Of a stretch of DNA of 64,000 nt, positions 35,731 to 44,336 are shown piece after piece. Origin of the DNA: Sphingobium sp. YR768 (GTDB taxonomy: Bacteria > Pseudomonadota > Alphaproteobacteria > Sphingomonadales > Sphingomonadaceae); assembly GCF_900111125.1 (NCBI RefSeq), contig NZ_FOGE01000007.1:124001-188000 (forward strand), given 5' to 3'. A program made the translations under genes and the position numbers. The notes under the pieces are model-generated. The model had not been told where the DNA came from. It was given only the letters and a program-made list of their open reading frames with translations, and did no database searches. Each line of letters opens with the position of its first letter. The stretch's first letter is position 1.

Positions 35731-36807
35731 TTAGGATCCGGTATTCGACGGCAAATTCCTTCTATGATGCTCCGAAGGATGTTTGCGGCGCTGCCGATCG
35801 AACCGCCACCAGATCCATGTACCGGTTCCGGACAGACCCATCAGAAGGAATGCGGTCGTCAATGCGATCAGCCGGCCCAGCGGCTCGATGACCCGGCCCG
35901 AATGCAGACCCAGCACTACCAGTTGAAACTCTGCCATGCCGGGGGTAGATGAGGTTTCGGAGATGCGCAAGCCGTGAGGCCCTCTGCGCAGAGTCGTCCG
36001 CAATGGCAAAGCAGACACCGAACTGTTCCAGTGGATCTGGGCGGGTTCCTGTTCCCCCGGTTCGAAAGTGAATCTGGCAGGCGTGGCGTGGTTATGCCGC
36101 AGTGACCAGGATTTAAGTGCCATGTCGAGCGTGCCTCGAGGAGTGAAGACATTCTCGGAACCGAAGTGTGGCTGCACGTGCGGCAACCAGGACAGTGTGG
36201 CTCCGCTAAGGCCCGCGCAGAGCAGAAGCACTGCACCGATACCGCCTGCGGTTCGGTGGACGGAGCGCAGGAACCGTTCGGCACCGGCGCCGCGCACGAT
36301 TTTCAGGCCGTTGCGGAGCCGCTTCTTGCCAGGCCACCACAGCTGCCAGCCCAGCACGACGAGGAGCACGAGCGCTGCACCGTCCAGTCCGACGAGGATG
36401 TGACCGACGCTTCCGCTCATCAGGTTCGCGTGCAGGCGCACAGCGCATTCGATCGGCCAGCGAGCCAGGCCGCCTTCCCGCAGCACGATGCCGCTGCGGG
36501 GATCGAGGGCAAGCATGAAGAAACGTCCATTCGCATCGAAGAGGAACCGGGGCGGAGAAAGGTCGTCGTCGGCGTAAGTCGCCCGCAGCAGGACGGCGTT
36601 GGGCTGGGCCGCACGTGCCAAGGTGATCTGGCGCTCCACAGGAAGATTGCGCTTCGACGACGGGGTAAGCCGCAGTTCCGGTGCAAGCACGCGTTCCAGC
36701 GGGCCGCGCCAGGCGAGCGCCGCACCGGTCAGGCCTTGCAACATGAGGAACAGCGCGCAGGCGATGCCGATGCGGCGATGCCATGCCAGCAGTTCGCGCT
36801 TAGACAT
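35731..36807 (-). CDS. PepSY-domain membrane protein (PiuB/iron-reductase-like)
   Basis: This inner-membrane protein of 358 residues has four hydrophobic segments: LAWHRRIGIACALFLMLQGL at the start, AALVLLVVLGWQLWWP, FLRSVHRTAGGIGAVLLLCA and a last one near residue 325. It has PepSY-like loops on the periplasmic side. Conserved HRR, HRTAG and LHSG histidines could bind haem. Such proteins accompany siderophore receptors and are thought to reduce ferric siderophores in the periplasm. ATG 36807 overlaps the rraA-like stop by eight bases, so this is the last gene of the long operon. Confidence 0.78.
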   Translation of the reverse strand: MSKRELLAWHRRIGIACALFLMLQGLTGAALAWRGPLERVLAPELRLTPSSKRNLPVERQITLARAAQPNAVLLRATYADDDLSPPRFLFDANGRFFMLALDPRSGIVLREGGLARWPIECAVRLHANLMSGSVGHILVGLDGAALVLLVVLGWQLWWPGKKRLRNGLKIVRGAGAERFLRSVHRTAGGIGAVLLLCAGLSGATLSWLPHVQPHFGSENVFTPRGTLDMALKSWSLRHNHATPARFTFEPGEQEPAQIHWNSSVSALPLRTTLRRGPHGLRISETSSTPGMAEFQLVVLGLHSGRVIEPLGRLIALTTAFLLMGLSGTGTWIWWRFDRQRRKHPSEHHRRNLPSNTGS

Positions 36808-37462
36808 CCGCTGGGAACAATAATCCGGTGGCACCGGAGATGTCGGCAAGTGCCTCTCCCGCGCGCAGGCGGGCGATGACTTGAGGCTCGCGCGCTTCCA
36901 TGGCCTCTGCGCGGACCATCAGGTCAGGAAGGGCAGAGGGGTCGAGCACCACCACACCGCAGTCGTCCGCGAGGATCGCGTCACCGGGGGTGACGGTGGT
37001 GCCGCCGATCTGGACCGGTACATTGATCGCGCCGGGCAAGGTCAGGAACTTGGTCGTCAGCGCGGTCTGGCCCCGGCACCAGACGGGAAGGTCAAGGCGG
37101 CGGATCTCGGCGAAGTCGGTGGCGGGGCCGTCGATGACGATGCCCGAGATGCCGCGCAAATGCGCCGCGGTGGCGGTGACGCCGCCCCAGCAGGCATGGC
37201 GGTCGTCGCCGCAGCGGTCGATCACCAGCACGTCGCCCGGCCCGGCCATGCCGACAGCGTAGTGGAGTAGCGTGGAGTCCGCGCCCGCGATGCGCACGGT
37301 TATCGCGCGGCCGGCGACGCGCTTGCCGGGGACGACGGCGGCGATGGCGCGGTCGGGGAATCCCGCGTGCAGGATATGGCCGAAGGTGGCCGTCTCGATC
37401 TGTGCCAGGCGGCCAAGCGTCTCGGCGCCCGGACAGGCGGGCATGGGGGCGATTGTGAACAT
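36800..37462 (-). CDS. RraA/4-hydroxy-4-methyl-2-oxoglutarate aldolase-like protein with altered active site
   Basis: This protein has 220 residues and the RraA fold: IAAVVPGKRVAGRAITVR, GDVLVIDRCGDD, WGGVTATAAHLRGISGIVID. Class II aldolases of this fold cleave 4-hydroxy-4-methyl-2-oxoglutarate and citramalate-like acids and decarboxylate oxaloacetate. They use the motif G-x20-R-D-x2-E/D. Here the Arg is Thr (GPATDFAEI), so substrate binding must differ or activity is lost. It lies five bases after eutC and overlaps the PepSY gene. Acting on a citrate-like fragment of a chelator is my inference. Confidence 0.75.
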   Translation of the reverse strand: MFTIAPMPACPGAETLGRLAQIETATFGHILHAGFPDRAIAAVVPGKRVAGRAITVRIAGADSTLLHYAVGMAGPGDVLVIDRCGDDRHACWGGVTATAAHLRGISGIVIDGPATDFAEIRRLDLPVWCRGQTALTTKFLTLPGAINVPVQIGGTTVTPGDAILADDCGVVVLDPSALPDLMVRAEAMEAREPQVIARLRAGEALADISGATGLLFPADV

Positions 37463-37467
37463 GAAGG

Positions 37468-38247
37468 TCAGCTCTCCGGCGGGGATGAAATGGAAGCGGG
37501 CAGCAGGTGCTCGTCTTTGAGGGCGGTTCCGGTGAGGCGGCGGTGTCGCGCCTGTGTCATCAGCCACGCCAGCTTGTCTGCCGCCTGCGCTGGAGAGAGG
37601 CCGTGCGGCGGGCGGATGTTCGACACGCAGTTGCGCTGCGCGTCGCTCCGCCCCACGCGGGGGTTCCAGGTCAGGTAGGCGCCCAGACTGTCGGGCGAGG
37701 AGAGTCCGGGGCGTTCGCCGATCAGCACCAGCACCATGTCGGCGCGCAGCAGGGCGCCGATCTCGTCGCCGATCGCGACGCGGCCCTGCGTGACGATGGC
37801 GGGCGCGGCCCAGCGCCAGCCGGTAAGCCGTTCCGTCAGCGCCTCCGCCAGCGCGGGGGCGTGGGACCGAGTGGCGGTGGCGGAAAGCCCGTCGACGATC
37901 ACCAGCGCGGCGTCGCAGGGCTGGCGATCGGCCTCCTCCAGCAAGCGCCGCGAGGGATCGTCCAGCCTGCGGCCTAGGTCGGGGCGGGTGAGGTAGGTCG
38001 CGCGGTCGGCGGCGGCGCTGGCAAGGAGCAGGGCGCGCGCGCTGCCGAGCGCCTGCGCCAATTCCTGCGCCAGCGCCGCGCAGTCCATCGGCTGCTGCAC
38101 GGCGTCGCGGGCGAGGGCATGCGCGAGCTGGAAATCCAGCAGCGGGGCTGTCGGCACTCCGGCGCCGGCGCGGCCGATGCCTATGCGCGCGGGCGTCTGC
38201 GTGCGCAGCCATGCGGCGGAGCGGCGCGGGTCGGGGGTGCCGTTCAT
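37468..38247 (-). CDS. eutC: Ethanolamine ammonia-lyase small subunit
   Basis: This is the small subunit (259 residues) of the adenosylcobalamin-dependent enzyme that converts ethanolamine to acetaldehyde and ammonia. Typical stretches are TPARIGIGRAGAGVPTAPLL, FQLAHALARDAV, VIVDGLSATAT and VLIGERPGLSSPDSLGAYLTW with the conserved NCVSNIRPPHGL. ATG 38247 overlaps the eutB stop (ATGA). No eutE, eut shell genes or adenosyltransferase are in the window, so this is a stand-alone lyase pair inside a transport operon. Confidence 0.95.
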   Translation of the reverse strand: MNGTPDPRRSAAWLRTQTPARIGIGRAGAGVPTAPLLDFQLAHALARDAVQQPMDCAALAQELAQALGSARALLLASAAADRATYLTRPDLGRRLDDPSRRLLEEADRQPCDAALVIVDGLSATATRSHAPALAEALTERLTGWRWAAPAIVTQGRVAIGDEIGALLRADMVLVLIGERPGLSSPDSLGAYLTWNPRVGRSDAQRNCVSNIRPPHGLSPAQAADKLAWLMTQARHRRLTGTALKDEHLLPASISSPPES

Positions 38248-39632
38248 CGGATCGTGTCCGGCAGGGCCAGCAGGCGGGGGGCGGTGTCGAACGCCACCTG
38301 CCGCAGTCGCCCGTCGTCGCCCAGCAGACCGACCGCGCCCAGCCACGCCTCGAACTCCGGCGCGGGCCTCAGGCCCAGCGTGGTGCGGGCGTAAAGCGCG
38401 TCGTGGAAGCTGGTGGACTGGTAACCGAGCATCACGTCGTCGGCGCCGGGCACGCCCATCACGAAGTTAACCCCCGCCACGCCCAGCAGGGTCAGCAGCG
38501 TGTCCATGTCGTCCTGATCGGCCTCGGCATGGTTGGTGTAGCAGACGTCGCAGCCCATCGGCAGGCCCATCAGCTTGCCGCAGAAGTGGTCCTCCAGCCC
38601 GGCGCGCACGATCTGCTTGCCGTCGTAGAGATACTCCGGTCCGATGAAGCCGACCACGGTGTTGACCAGCAGCGGCGAGAACGCGCGCGCCACCGCGTAG
38701 GCACGGACCTCCATGGTCTGCTGATCAACCCCGTGATGCGCGTCGGCGGAGAGCGCGGAACCCTGCCCGGTCTCGAAATACATGACGTTGTCGCCCACCG
38801 TCCCGCGCCCCAGCGAGAGTGCCGCCTCGCGCCCCTCGCGCAGCAGGGAAAGGTCGATGCCGAAGCTGCGGTTGGCGGCCTCGCTCCCGGCGATCGACTG
38901 GAACACCAGGTCCACCGGCGCGCCGCGCTCGATCGCGATCAGGGTGTTGGTGACGTGGGTGAGCACGCAAGTCTGCGTTGGGATCGCATGGGCGAGGCGC
39001 ATCTGTTCCAGCATGTGCATCAGGGTGCAGGCGGCATCGACGCTGTCGCTGGCGGGGTTGATGCCGATCACCGCGTCGCCGCAGCCCATCAGCAGCCCGT
39101 CGAGCACGGCGGCGGCGATGCCGAGCGGATCGTCGGTCGGGTGATTGGGCTGTAGTCGCACCGCCAGATGCCCCTTGAGGCCCAGCGTGTTGTGAAAGCG
39201 GGTGACGACCTCGACCTTGGCAGCGACGGCGATCAGGTCCTGATTGCGCATCAGCTTGGAGACGGCCGCGACCATCTCGGGCGTCAGACCAGGGCTGGCG
39301 GCGAGGATCGCGGCGCCGTCGGTCTCGTCCGCCAGCAGCCATTCGCGAAACTCGCCGACGGTGAGGTGGGCGAGCGGGGCGAAGGCGTCGTCGTTATGGC
39401 CGTCGAGGATCAGCCGGGTCACCTCGTCGGCCTCGTAAGGGACGAGCGCGTCGGTCAGCAGGTCGGCCAGCGGCATGTCCGCCAGCACCATGCGCGCGGC
39501 CACCCGCTGGAGGTTGCTGCCCGCCGCCAGCCCCGCCAGCACGTCGCCCGAGCGCAGCGGACTCGCTGCCGCGAGCAGCGCGGCGAGACTGGCGAATATG
39601 TGGCGGGTGCCGCCGAGGTCGATCCGGTACAT
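38244..39632 (-). CDS. eutB: Ethanolamine ammonia-lyase large subunit
   Basis: This is the catalytic subunit (462 residues, normal length). Diagnostic sequences include LMRNQDLIAVAAKVEVVTRF, GLLMGCGDAVIGINPASDS, FQSIAGSEAANRSFGIDLSL, YFETGQGSALSADAHHGVDQ and GLPMGCDVCYTNHAEADQDD. It requires adenosylcobalamin. It begins five bases after the FbpC-like ATPase and overlaps eutC. Its position in an iron-chelator-type operon, rather than with other ethanolamine genes, is the unusual point. Confidence 0.96.
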   Translation of the reverse strand: MYRIDLGGTRHIFASLAALLAAASPLRSGDVLAGLAAGSNLQRVAARMVLADMPLADLLTDALVPYEADEVTRLILDGHNDDAFAPLAHLTVGEFREWLLADETDGAAILAASPGLTPEMVAAVSKLMRNQDLIAVAAKVEVVTRFHNTLGLKGHLAVRLQPNHPTDDPLGIAAAVLDGLLMGCGDAVIGINPASDSVDAACTLMHMLEQMRLAHAIPTQTCVLTHVTNTLIAIERGAPVDLVFQSIAGSEAANRSFGIDLSLLREGREAALSLGRGTVGDNVMYFETGQGSALSADAHHGVDQQTMEVRAYAVARAFSPLLVNTVVGFIGPEYLYDGKQIVRAGLEDHFCGKLMGLPMGCDVCYTNHAEADQDDMDTLLTLLGVAGVNFVMGVPGADDVMLGYQSTSFHDALYARTTLGLRPAPEFEAWLGAVGLLGDDGRLRQVAFDTAPRLLALPDTIR

Positions 39633-39637
39633 GGCGC

Positions 39638-40720
39638 TCAGTGATCCAGCAGCAGGGTGTCCTCGGGACGGAACGCCAGCGTGACCGGGCCGGTTTCGAA
39701 GCGGTCCTCGCTTTCGGCGGTGACGAGGTGGTCGCCCACGCGGATGGCATATCCATTACGCACGCCGAGGAAGGTGCGCTCCTCGATCATGCCGTCGAGC
39801 CGGTTGTTGCCCGCCGCCACCGCGCTGCCCGCAGGGGCGAGGCGCAGGTATTGCGGGCGCACGGTCATGAACCCCTGCGTGTCGCTTCCCGTCGCGGCGC
39901 TGCGGACGGCGCGCAGCACTTCGCCATGGTCCAGCCGGGCCTCGACGATCTCGCCCTGCCGCCCGCGCGATGCGCGCACCGGCAGGAAGTTGCCCGCGCC
40001 CACGAAGTCGGCGACGAAGCGGGTGGCGGGGCGATTGTAGATCGCCTCGGGCCGGTCGATCTGGACGATCCGGCCCTTCTCCATCACCGCGATGCGGTCG
40101 CTCATCGCCAGCGCCTCTTCCTGATCGTGAGTGACGTAGAGGGTGGTGAGGCCCAACTGGCGCTGCAGCGACTTGAGCAGCGCGCGCGACTTGATGCGCA
40201 GCTTGGCGTCGAGGTTCGACAGCGGCTCGTCGAGCAGCAGCAGCGAGGGGCGGAACACCAGCGTGCGCGCCAGTGCGACGCGCTGCTGCTGGCCGCCCGA
40301 AAGCTCGTGCGGGAAGCGGTCCGCGTAATCGCCGAGGTCGACGAGTTCGAGCGCTTCGGCGATGCGGCTGCGCTGCTCGGCCTTGGGTACCTTGCGCAGT
40401 GTCAGCGGGAAGGCGAGGTTCTTCGCCACCGTCATGTGCGGCCACAGCGCGTAGGACTGGAAGACGAGGCCGAGGTTGCGCTCCTCCGGCGCCACGAAAG
40501 TGCCGTCTTCGCCATCGTAGAAGGTGCGCCCGCCCACCGCGATATGCCCGCCCGAGGGCTTGTCGAGCCCCGCCAGCGCGAACAGCGTGGTGGACTTGCC
40601 GCAGCCCGAGGGGCCGAGCAGGGTGAGGAATTCGCCGCGCGGCACGTCGAGGTCGATGCCGTGGAGCACGGTCACCTCGCCGTGGCGCTTGGTCAGGCGC
40701 TGGATCAGGACATCAGACAT
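39638..40720 (-). CDS. ABC transporter ATPase, FbpC/PotA-like
   Basis: This ATPase of 360 residues powers the adjacent permease. It has Walker A GPSGCGKSTT, signature LSGGQQQRVALAR, Walker B LLLDEPLSNLDA, the switch histidine in VTHDQEEA, and a C-terminal TOBE domain. The chosen ATG 40720 gives MSDVLIQRL and overlaps the permease by eight bases. The family handles ferric iron, polyamines, thiamine or organophosphonates; substrate choice lies with the binding protein. Confidence 0.92.
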   Translation of the reverse strand: MSDVLIQRLTKRHGEVTVLHGIDLDVPRGEFLTLLGPSGCGKSTTLFALAGLDKPSGGHIAVGGRTFYDGEDGTFVAPEERNLGLVFQSYALWPHMTVAKNLAFPLTLRKVPKAEQRSRIAEALELVDLGDYADRFPHELSGGQQQRVALARTLVFRPSLLLLDEPLSNLDAKLRIKSRALLKSLQRQLGLTTLYVTHDQEEALAMSDRIAVMEKGRIVQIDRPEAIYNRPATRFVADFVGAGNFLPVRASRGRQGEIVEARLDHGEVLRAVRSAATGSDTQGFMTVRPQYLRLAPAGSAVAAGNNRLDGMIEERTFLGVRNGYAIRVGDHLVTAESEDRFETGPVTLAFRPEDTLLLDH

Positions 40721-42470
40721 CGCGGTTGGTCCTCGTGACGAAATGGGCAAGGGAGACGAACACGCCGGTGATCGCGATCTGGATCACCGAAAGCGCGGCG
40801 ACGGCGCCGGTATCGCCATTGGACCACAGCGAGAGCATGGTGGTCCCGATGATCTCCGATCCCGGCGCATAGAGGAACACCGCCGAGGCATATTCCTTGA
40901 GGAAGCCGAGGAACAGCAGCGTGAAGGCGGAGAACAGCGCCGGGCGGATCAGCGGCAGGACGATCGCGGTGCAGGTCTTCCACCAGCCTGCGCCGACCGA
41001 ACGGGCGCTCTGGTCCAGCTCGGTGCCGACCTGGACGAGCGCGGCGGCGATGGCGCCGTAGGCGGTAGGGATGCCGCGCATGGCGAAGGCGATCATCAGG
41101 ATCCAGATCGTCCCCTGCAGCCAGTGCGCGAAAGGCAGCAGCAGCATCGCCCAGAAGAAGCCGATGCCAGCGACGATCCCCGGCATCGCGCGCGGGAACA
41201 TCGCGAGATATTCCAGTCCCTTGGCGAAGCGGAAGGCGGAACGCTTGGCGACGAGCGCGATCACCGCGATGCCCAGCGTCGCCACCAGCGCACCGACCGA
41301 GGCGACGATCACGCTGTTGGTGATCGAACGCAAGTAGGCCGGGTGGCCGAGGACGAGCGCGTAGTTGTCGGTGGTCAGCACCTTGAGTGGCGAGAGCAGC
41401 GGCGTCAGGAACGTGGTGAAGGACCGCGCGATTATGGCGAGGAGCGGCAGCATCAAGGTCAGTACGAAGTAGACCCAGAAGACCGTCGCGACCGGCCGCC
41501 GCAGCGCGCCCAGCGCAATCCGGCGCGGCCGCTGCGCCTTGCCGCGCACGGTGACGAACCGCCCCGCGCCTTTGAGCAGCACGCTCTGGACGGCCAGCAG
41601 CACGGCGACGAGAACCAGGAGCAGCACGGCGGCGGCGCCGACCAGTCCGTAGTCCGGCGTGATCGCGCCAAGGCCCCGGCTGAACAGGAAGGTGGTGAAG
41701 CTTTCGAGGCCCACCGGTCGCCCGAACACCAGCGGCACCGCCAGCGTCTCCAGCGTGCCGATGAACACCAGCAGCGCGGCATAGATGATCGAGGGGCGCA
41801 TCAGCGGCAGCGACACCGACCACAATACCCTGAGCGGCCCGGCACCGACGCTGCGCGCGGCGTCCTCCAGCGTGGCGTCGGCCATGCGCGCGGAGCTGGA
41901 GCAGAACAGGTAGACCAGCGGCGTCATCGACGTGCCCGCGACGATCGCCATGCCGCCGATGCCGTACATGTCCCAGGGCGGCACCCCGACCAGCATCTCG
42001 CCGAAGAGGGTGAGGTAGCCCGCTGGGCCATAGATCAGATACCAGGCGAAGGCGTTGACCAGCTGCGACATGTACATCGGCGCCAGCGCGAACAACCGGA
42101 AGGCCCCGCGCGCGGGCAGGTCTGTGCGTTCGAGGAACAGCGCGAGGCCGACCCCGGTGGCGCAGGCGATGGCGGTCGCGGCGAAGGCCAGTTCGAACGA
42201 GGTGGCGACGGCGCGCAGGAACCCCGCGTCGCTCAGTAGCCGGGCGAAATTGTCGAACGAAAGGACGGCGTTCGGCTGGTAGAGCGGCCGGTCGAGCAGC
42301 GATTGCCACAGGATCGGGCCCAGCGGCGCGAGCACCAGAACGAGCGTGGCGATGGCGGTCAGCCACTGGATGCCGATGGCGAGCGTAAGCTGGCGGTTGG
42401 TGCCGCTAGGTGCCGCCATGGTGCCGCTAGGTGCCGTTGTGTTCCCGGACGGGAAAGCGGGCGCGTTCAT
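40713..42470 (-). CDS. ABC permease with two fused transport domains, FbpB-like
   Basis: This inner-membrane permease of 585 residues has about twelve helices. It contains two copies of the binding-protein-dependent permease signature (EDAARSVGAGPLRVLWSVSLP near residue 200 and DQSARSVGAGWWKTCTAIVLP near residue 490), as in FbpB. ATG 42470 overlaps the binding-protein stop as ATGA. The first codons include a small duplication (GGTGCCGCTAGGTGCCG twice) giving TAPSGT and AAPSGT. It imports the cargo of the SBP at 42467-43558. Confidence 0.9.
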   Translation of the reverse strand: MNAPAFPSGNTTAPSGTMAAPSGTNRQLTLAIGIQWLTAIATLVLVLAPLGPILWQSLLDRPLYQPNAVLSFDNFARLLSDAGFLRAVATSFELAFAATAIACATGVGLALFLERTDLPARGAFRLFALAPMYMSQLVNAFAWYLIYGPAGYLTLFGEMLVGVPPWDMYGIGGMAIVAGTSMTPLVYLFCSSSARMADATLEDAARSVGAGPLRVLWSVSLPLMRPSIIYAALLVFIGTLETLAVPLVFGRPVGLESFTTFLFSRGLGAITPDYGLVGAAAVLLLVLVAVLLAVQSVLLKGAGRFVTVRGKAQRPRRIALGALRRPVATVFWVYFVLTLMLPLLAIIARSFTTFLTPLLSPLKVLTTDNYALVLGHPAYLRSITNSVIVASVGALVATLGIAVIALVAKRSAFRFAKGLEYLAMFPRAMPGIVAGIGFFWAMLLLPFAHWLQGTIWILMIAFAMRGIPTAYGAIAAALVQVGTELDQSARSVGAGWWKTCTAIVLPLIRPALFSAFTLLFLGFLKEYASAVFLYAPGSEIIGTTMLSLWSNGDTGAVAALSVIQIAITGVFVSLAHFVTRTNRDV

Positions 42471-43558
42471 CCGTCGAACCTCTTGAAAATGCTGTCCCAT
42501 TTGCGGATGAAGGCGGTGTTCTGCGCCACCATGCGGTGGTCGTAGCCAACCATGACCAGGTTTTCCCGGCCGATCCTGCGGGCGATCCCGTCGAGCGTGA
42601 GATAGGGCACCTCGCGTTCTCCCACATCATGACGATAGGGCGTCAGGCCCCCTTGCGCGGCGGCGATCTGGCCGGTGCGGCCGAGCATGAAATCGAGCGC
42701 CAGCGCGGCGCTGGCGGGATTGCGCGCCTTGCGCGTCACCGCGATCCCGCGCGGGACGACGGGGGTACCGTCGGCGCACAGTTCCCAGCTGACGATCTCG
42801 GCGCGGCCCTTGTCGCGCATCTTGGGCAGCACGGTCACGGCAGAGATGTGATAGCCCGCAAGATATTCGCCGACGGTGACCTTGTCGAGCATCGTGGCGC
42901 CGCCACTTTCCACCCGAACATAAGGACTTAGTTTCGCCATCAGATCCCAGCCGCCGGGCCTTCCGGCGCTGATCGCGGTCCACTGCACGGCATAGGCGAG
43001 GGCATGGACTTCGGCATCGTAGGTGGTGATCCGGTGGCGGAACTTGCGCGGATTGGCGGCGGCGATCGCGGCCAGCTGGCGCAGCCCGCGCGGGCGCATC
43101 TGCGGCGGCAGCAGCGCCTTGTTGTAGACCATCACCATCGGATCGGCGGAGAGCGTGTGCAGCCCCGGCAGCGGCTTCGACCAGCCCGGCAGCGCCGCGT
43201 CTTCAATGCTGCGATGCGCGGCAATCTGCTGCTGCCCGGCAAAGCGCAGCCAGGCATCGGGCGCGCTGCTGACGATGATGTCGGCCGAGCGCCGCCCGGC
43301 GGAGGTCTCGGCGTAATAGCGCTCGAAAACCTCGGTCGGCCCCATGTCCATGGCATCGACGCGCAGCCACGGATAGCGGCGGCGCAGGCCCATGACGATC
43401 GGCTGCCAGTTGTATTCGGCCATGTTGGAATAGATCAGCAGGCTGCCCTCGGCGCGCGAGCGGCGCTCCAGATCATCCGCCAGCGCCATGCGCGGGATGG
43501 TCGCTGCGGCGAGAGCGCCACCGATCCACTGGCGGCGGGAGAGGCGGTGCTCAGCCAT
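42467..43558 (-). CDS. Periplasmic binding protein, FbpA-like, Tat-type signal
   Basis: This protein has 363 residues. The N-terminus HRLSRRQWIGGALAAATIP carries twin arginines, suggesting export in folded form. The body follows the ferric-iron/polyamine-type family: LLIYSNMAEYNWQP, ADIIVSSAPDAWL, and a C-terminal region for hinge closure. Relatives bind Fe(III), 2-aminoethylphosphonate or sugar phosphates. Between a TonB receptor and an FbpB/FbpC pair, iron released from a chelator or the chelator fragment itself are the likely cargos. Confidence 0.85.
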   Translation of the reverse strand: MAEHRLSRRQWIGGALAAATIPRMALADDLERRSRAEGSLLIYSNMAEYNWQPIVMGLRRRYPWLRVDAMDMGPTEVFERYYAETSAGRRSADIIVSSAPDAWLRFAGQQQIAAHRSIEDAALPGWSKPLPGLHTLSADPMVMVYNKALLPPQMRPRGLRQLAAIAAANPRKFRHRITTYDAEVHALAYAVQWTAISAGRPGGWDLMAKLSPYVRVESGGATMLDKVTVGEYLAGYHISAVTVLPKMRDKGRAEIVSWELCADGTPVVPRGIAVTRKARNPASAALALDFMLGRTGQIAAAQGGLTPYRHDVGEREVPYLTLDGIARRIGRENLVMVGYDHRMVAQNTAFIRKWDSIFKRFDG

Positions 43559-44336
43559 CGCGATCCGCTCCGGCAGTGGCCAGCGCCTGCAGCGCCGCGC
43601 TGCGCAGGAAGCCTGCGTCGGCGCCCACAGTCATGAAGGAATAGCCGCGTGAAAACAGCGCCCTGGCGTCATGGCCGGGAATGATCGCACCGCCCAGCGC
43701 CGCGCCCGATTCCAGGATACGTTGCTCGGCCTCGGCCAGCAGTTCGCGGAACTGCGGGTGCGCGTAGTCCCCGGCGTGGCCGATGCTCGCGGACAGGTCG
43801 AGCGGGCCGATGAAGAACATGTCGATCCCGCCATGCGCGGCCATCTGCGGCAGGGCGGCGACGCCGGCTGCGGATTCGATCATGGCCACGGTCAGAAACT
43901 CGCGCTCGGCATGGTCGGCGTACTCGTTGACATGGCGCCCCCAGCCGGCGGCGCGCGAAACGGTGTAGTGCAGCCCCCGACGTCCGCGCGGCGGATAGTG
44001 CATGGCCTCGACGAGTGCGGCGACCTGATCGGCGCTCTCGACATTGGGCGCGAAGATGCCCTCTGCGCCCGCATCGAGCAACGGCTTGATCGCCGCCATC
44101 GAACAATCGGGCGCGCGCGCCAGCAGCGCCGGGGCGCTCTGGGTGGAGCCGGCGGCACGCAGTTGGGCGACCACCGATTCCAGCCCGCCGGGACCATGCT
44201 CCTGATCGATGACGAGGGCGTCGAACGGCACGTCGGCGAGCAGTTCGGCGTTCGATGCCGAGGCCATGAACAGCCACGCCCCGATCGCGCGGCGCCGGGC
44301 CGCGACCGCCTGCCGCAGCGGGTTAGGCCGCAACAT
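43551..44336 (-). CDS. HpcH/HpaI-family aldolase
   Basis: This is a class II pyruvate-type aldolase of 261 residues: AIGAWLFMASASNAELLADV, DALVIDQEHGPGG, GAEGIFAPNVESADQ, MIESAAGV and DMFFIGPLDLSASIG. Relatives cleave 2,4-dihydroxyhept-2-ene-dioate, citramalyl or 2-keto-3-deoxy acids to pyruvate and an aldehyde. It overlaps the SBP by eight bases and the upstream hydrolase by 14. In this operon a hydroxy-acid released from a carboxylate chelator is a candidate substrate. Confidence 0.85.
   Translation of the reverse strand: MLRPNPLRQAVAARRRAIGAWLFMASASNAELLADVPFDALVIDQEHGPGGLESVVAQLRAAGSTQSAPALLARAPDCSMAAIKPLLDAGAEGIFAPNVESADQVAALVEAMHYPPRGRRGLHYTVSRAAGWGRHVNEYADHAEREFLTVAMIESAAGVAALPQMAAHGGIDMFFIGPLDLSASIGHAGDYAHPQFRELLAEAEQRILESGAALGGAIIPGHDARALFSRGYSFMTVGADAGFLRSAALQALATAGADRDG

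Noticed and set aside
40524..42239. Plus-strand open frame of 571 codons opposite the FbpB-like permease
   Set aside because: The translation is a low-complexity run of Arg, Gln, His and Asp. The permease on the other strand has correct helices and signatures.
40713..43558. 2-Aminoethylphosphonate transporter as the identity of the FbpABC-like genes
   Set aside because: Such transporters share this fold, but no phosphonate-degrading gene is near. The TonB receptor and PepSY protein point to iron chelates. It is kept only as a weak alternative.
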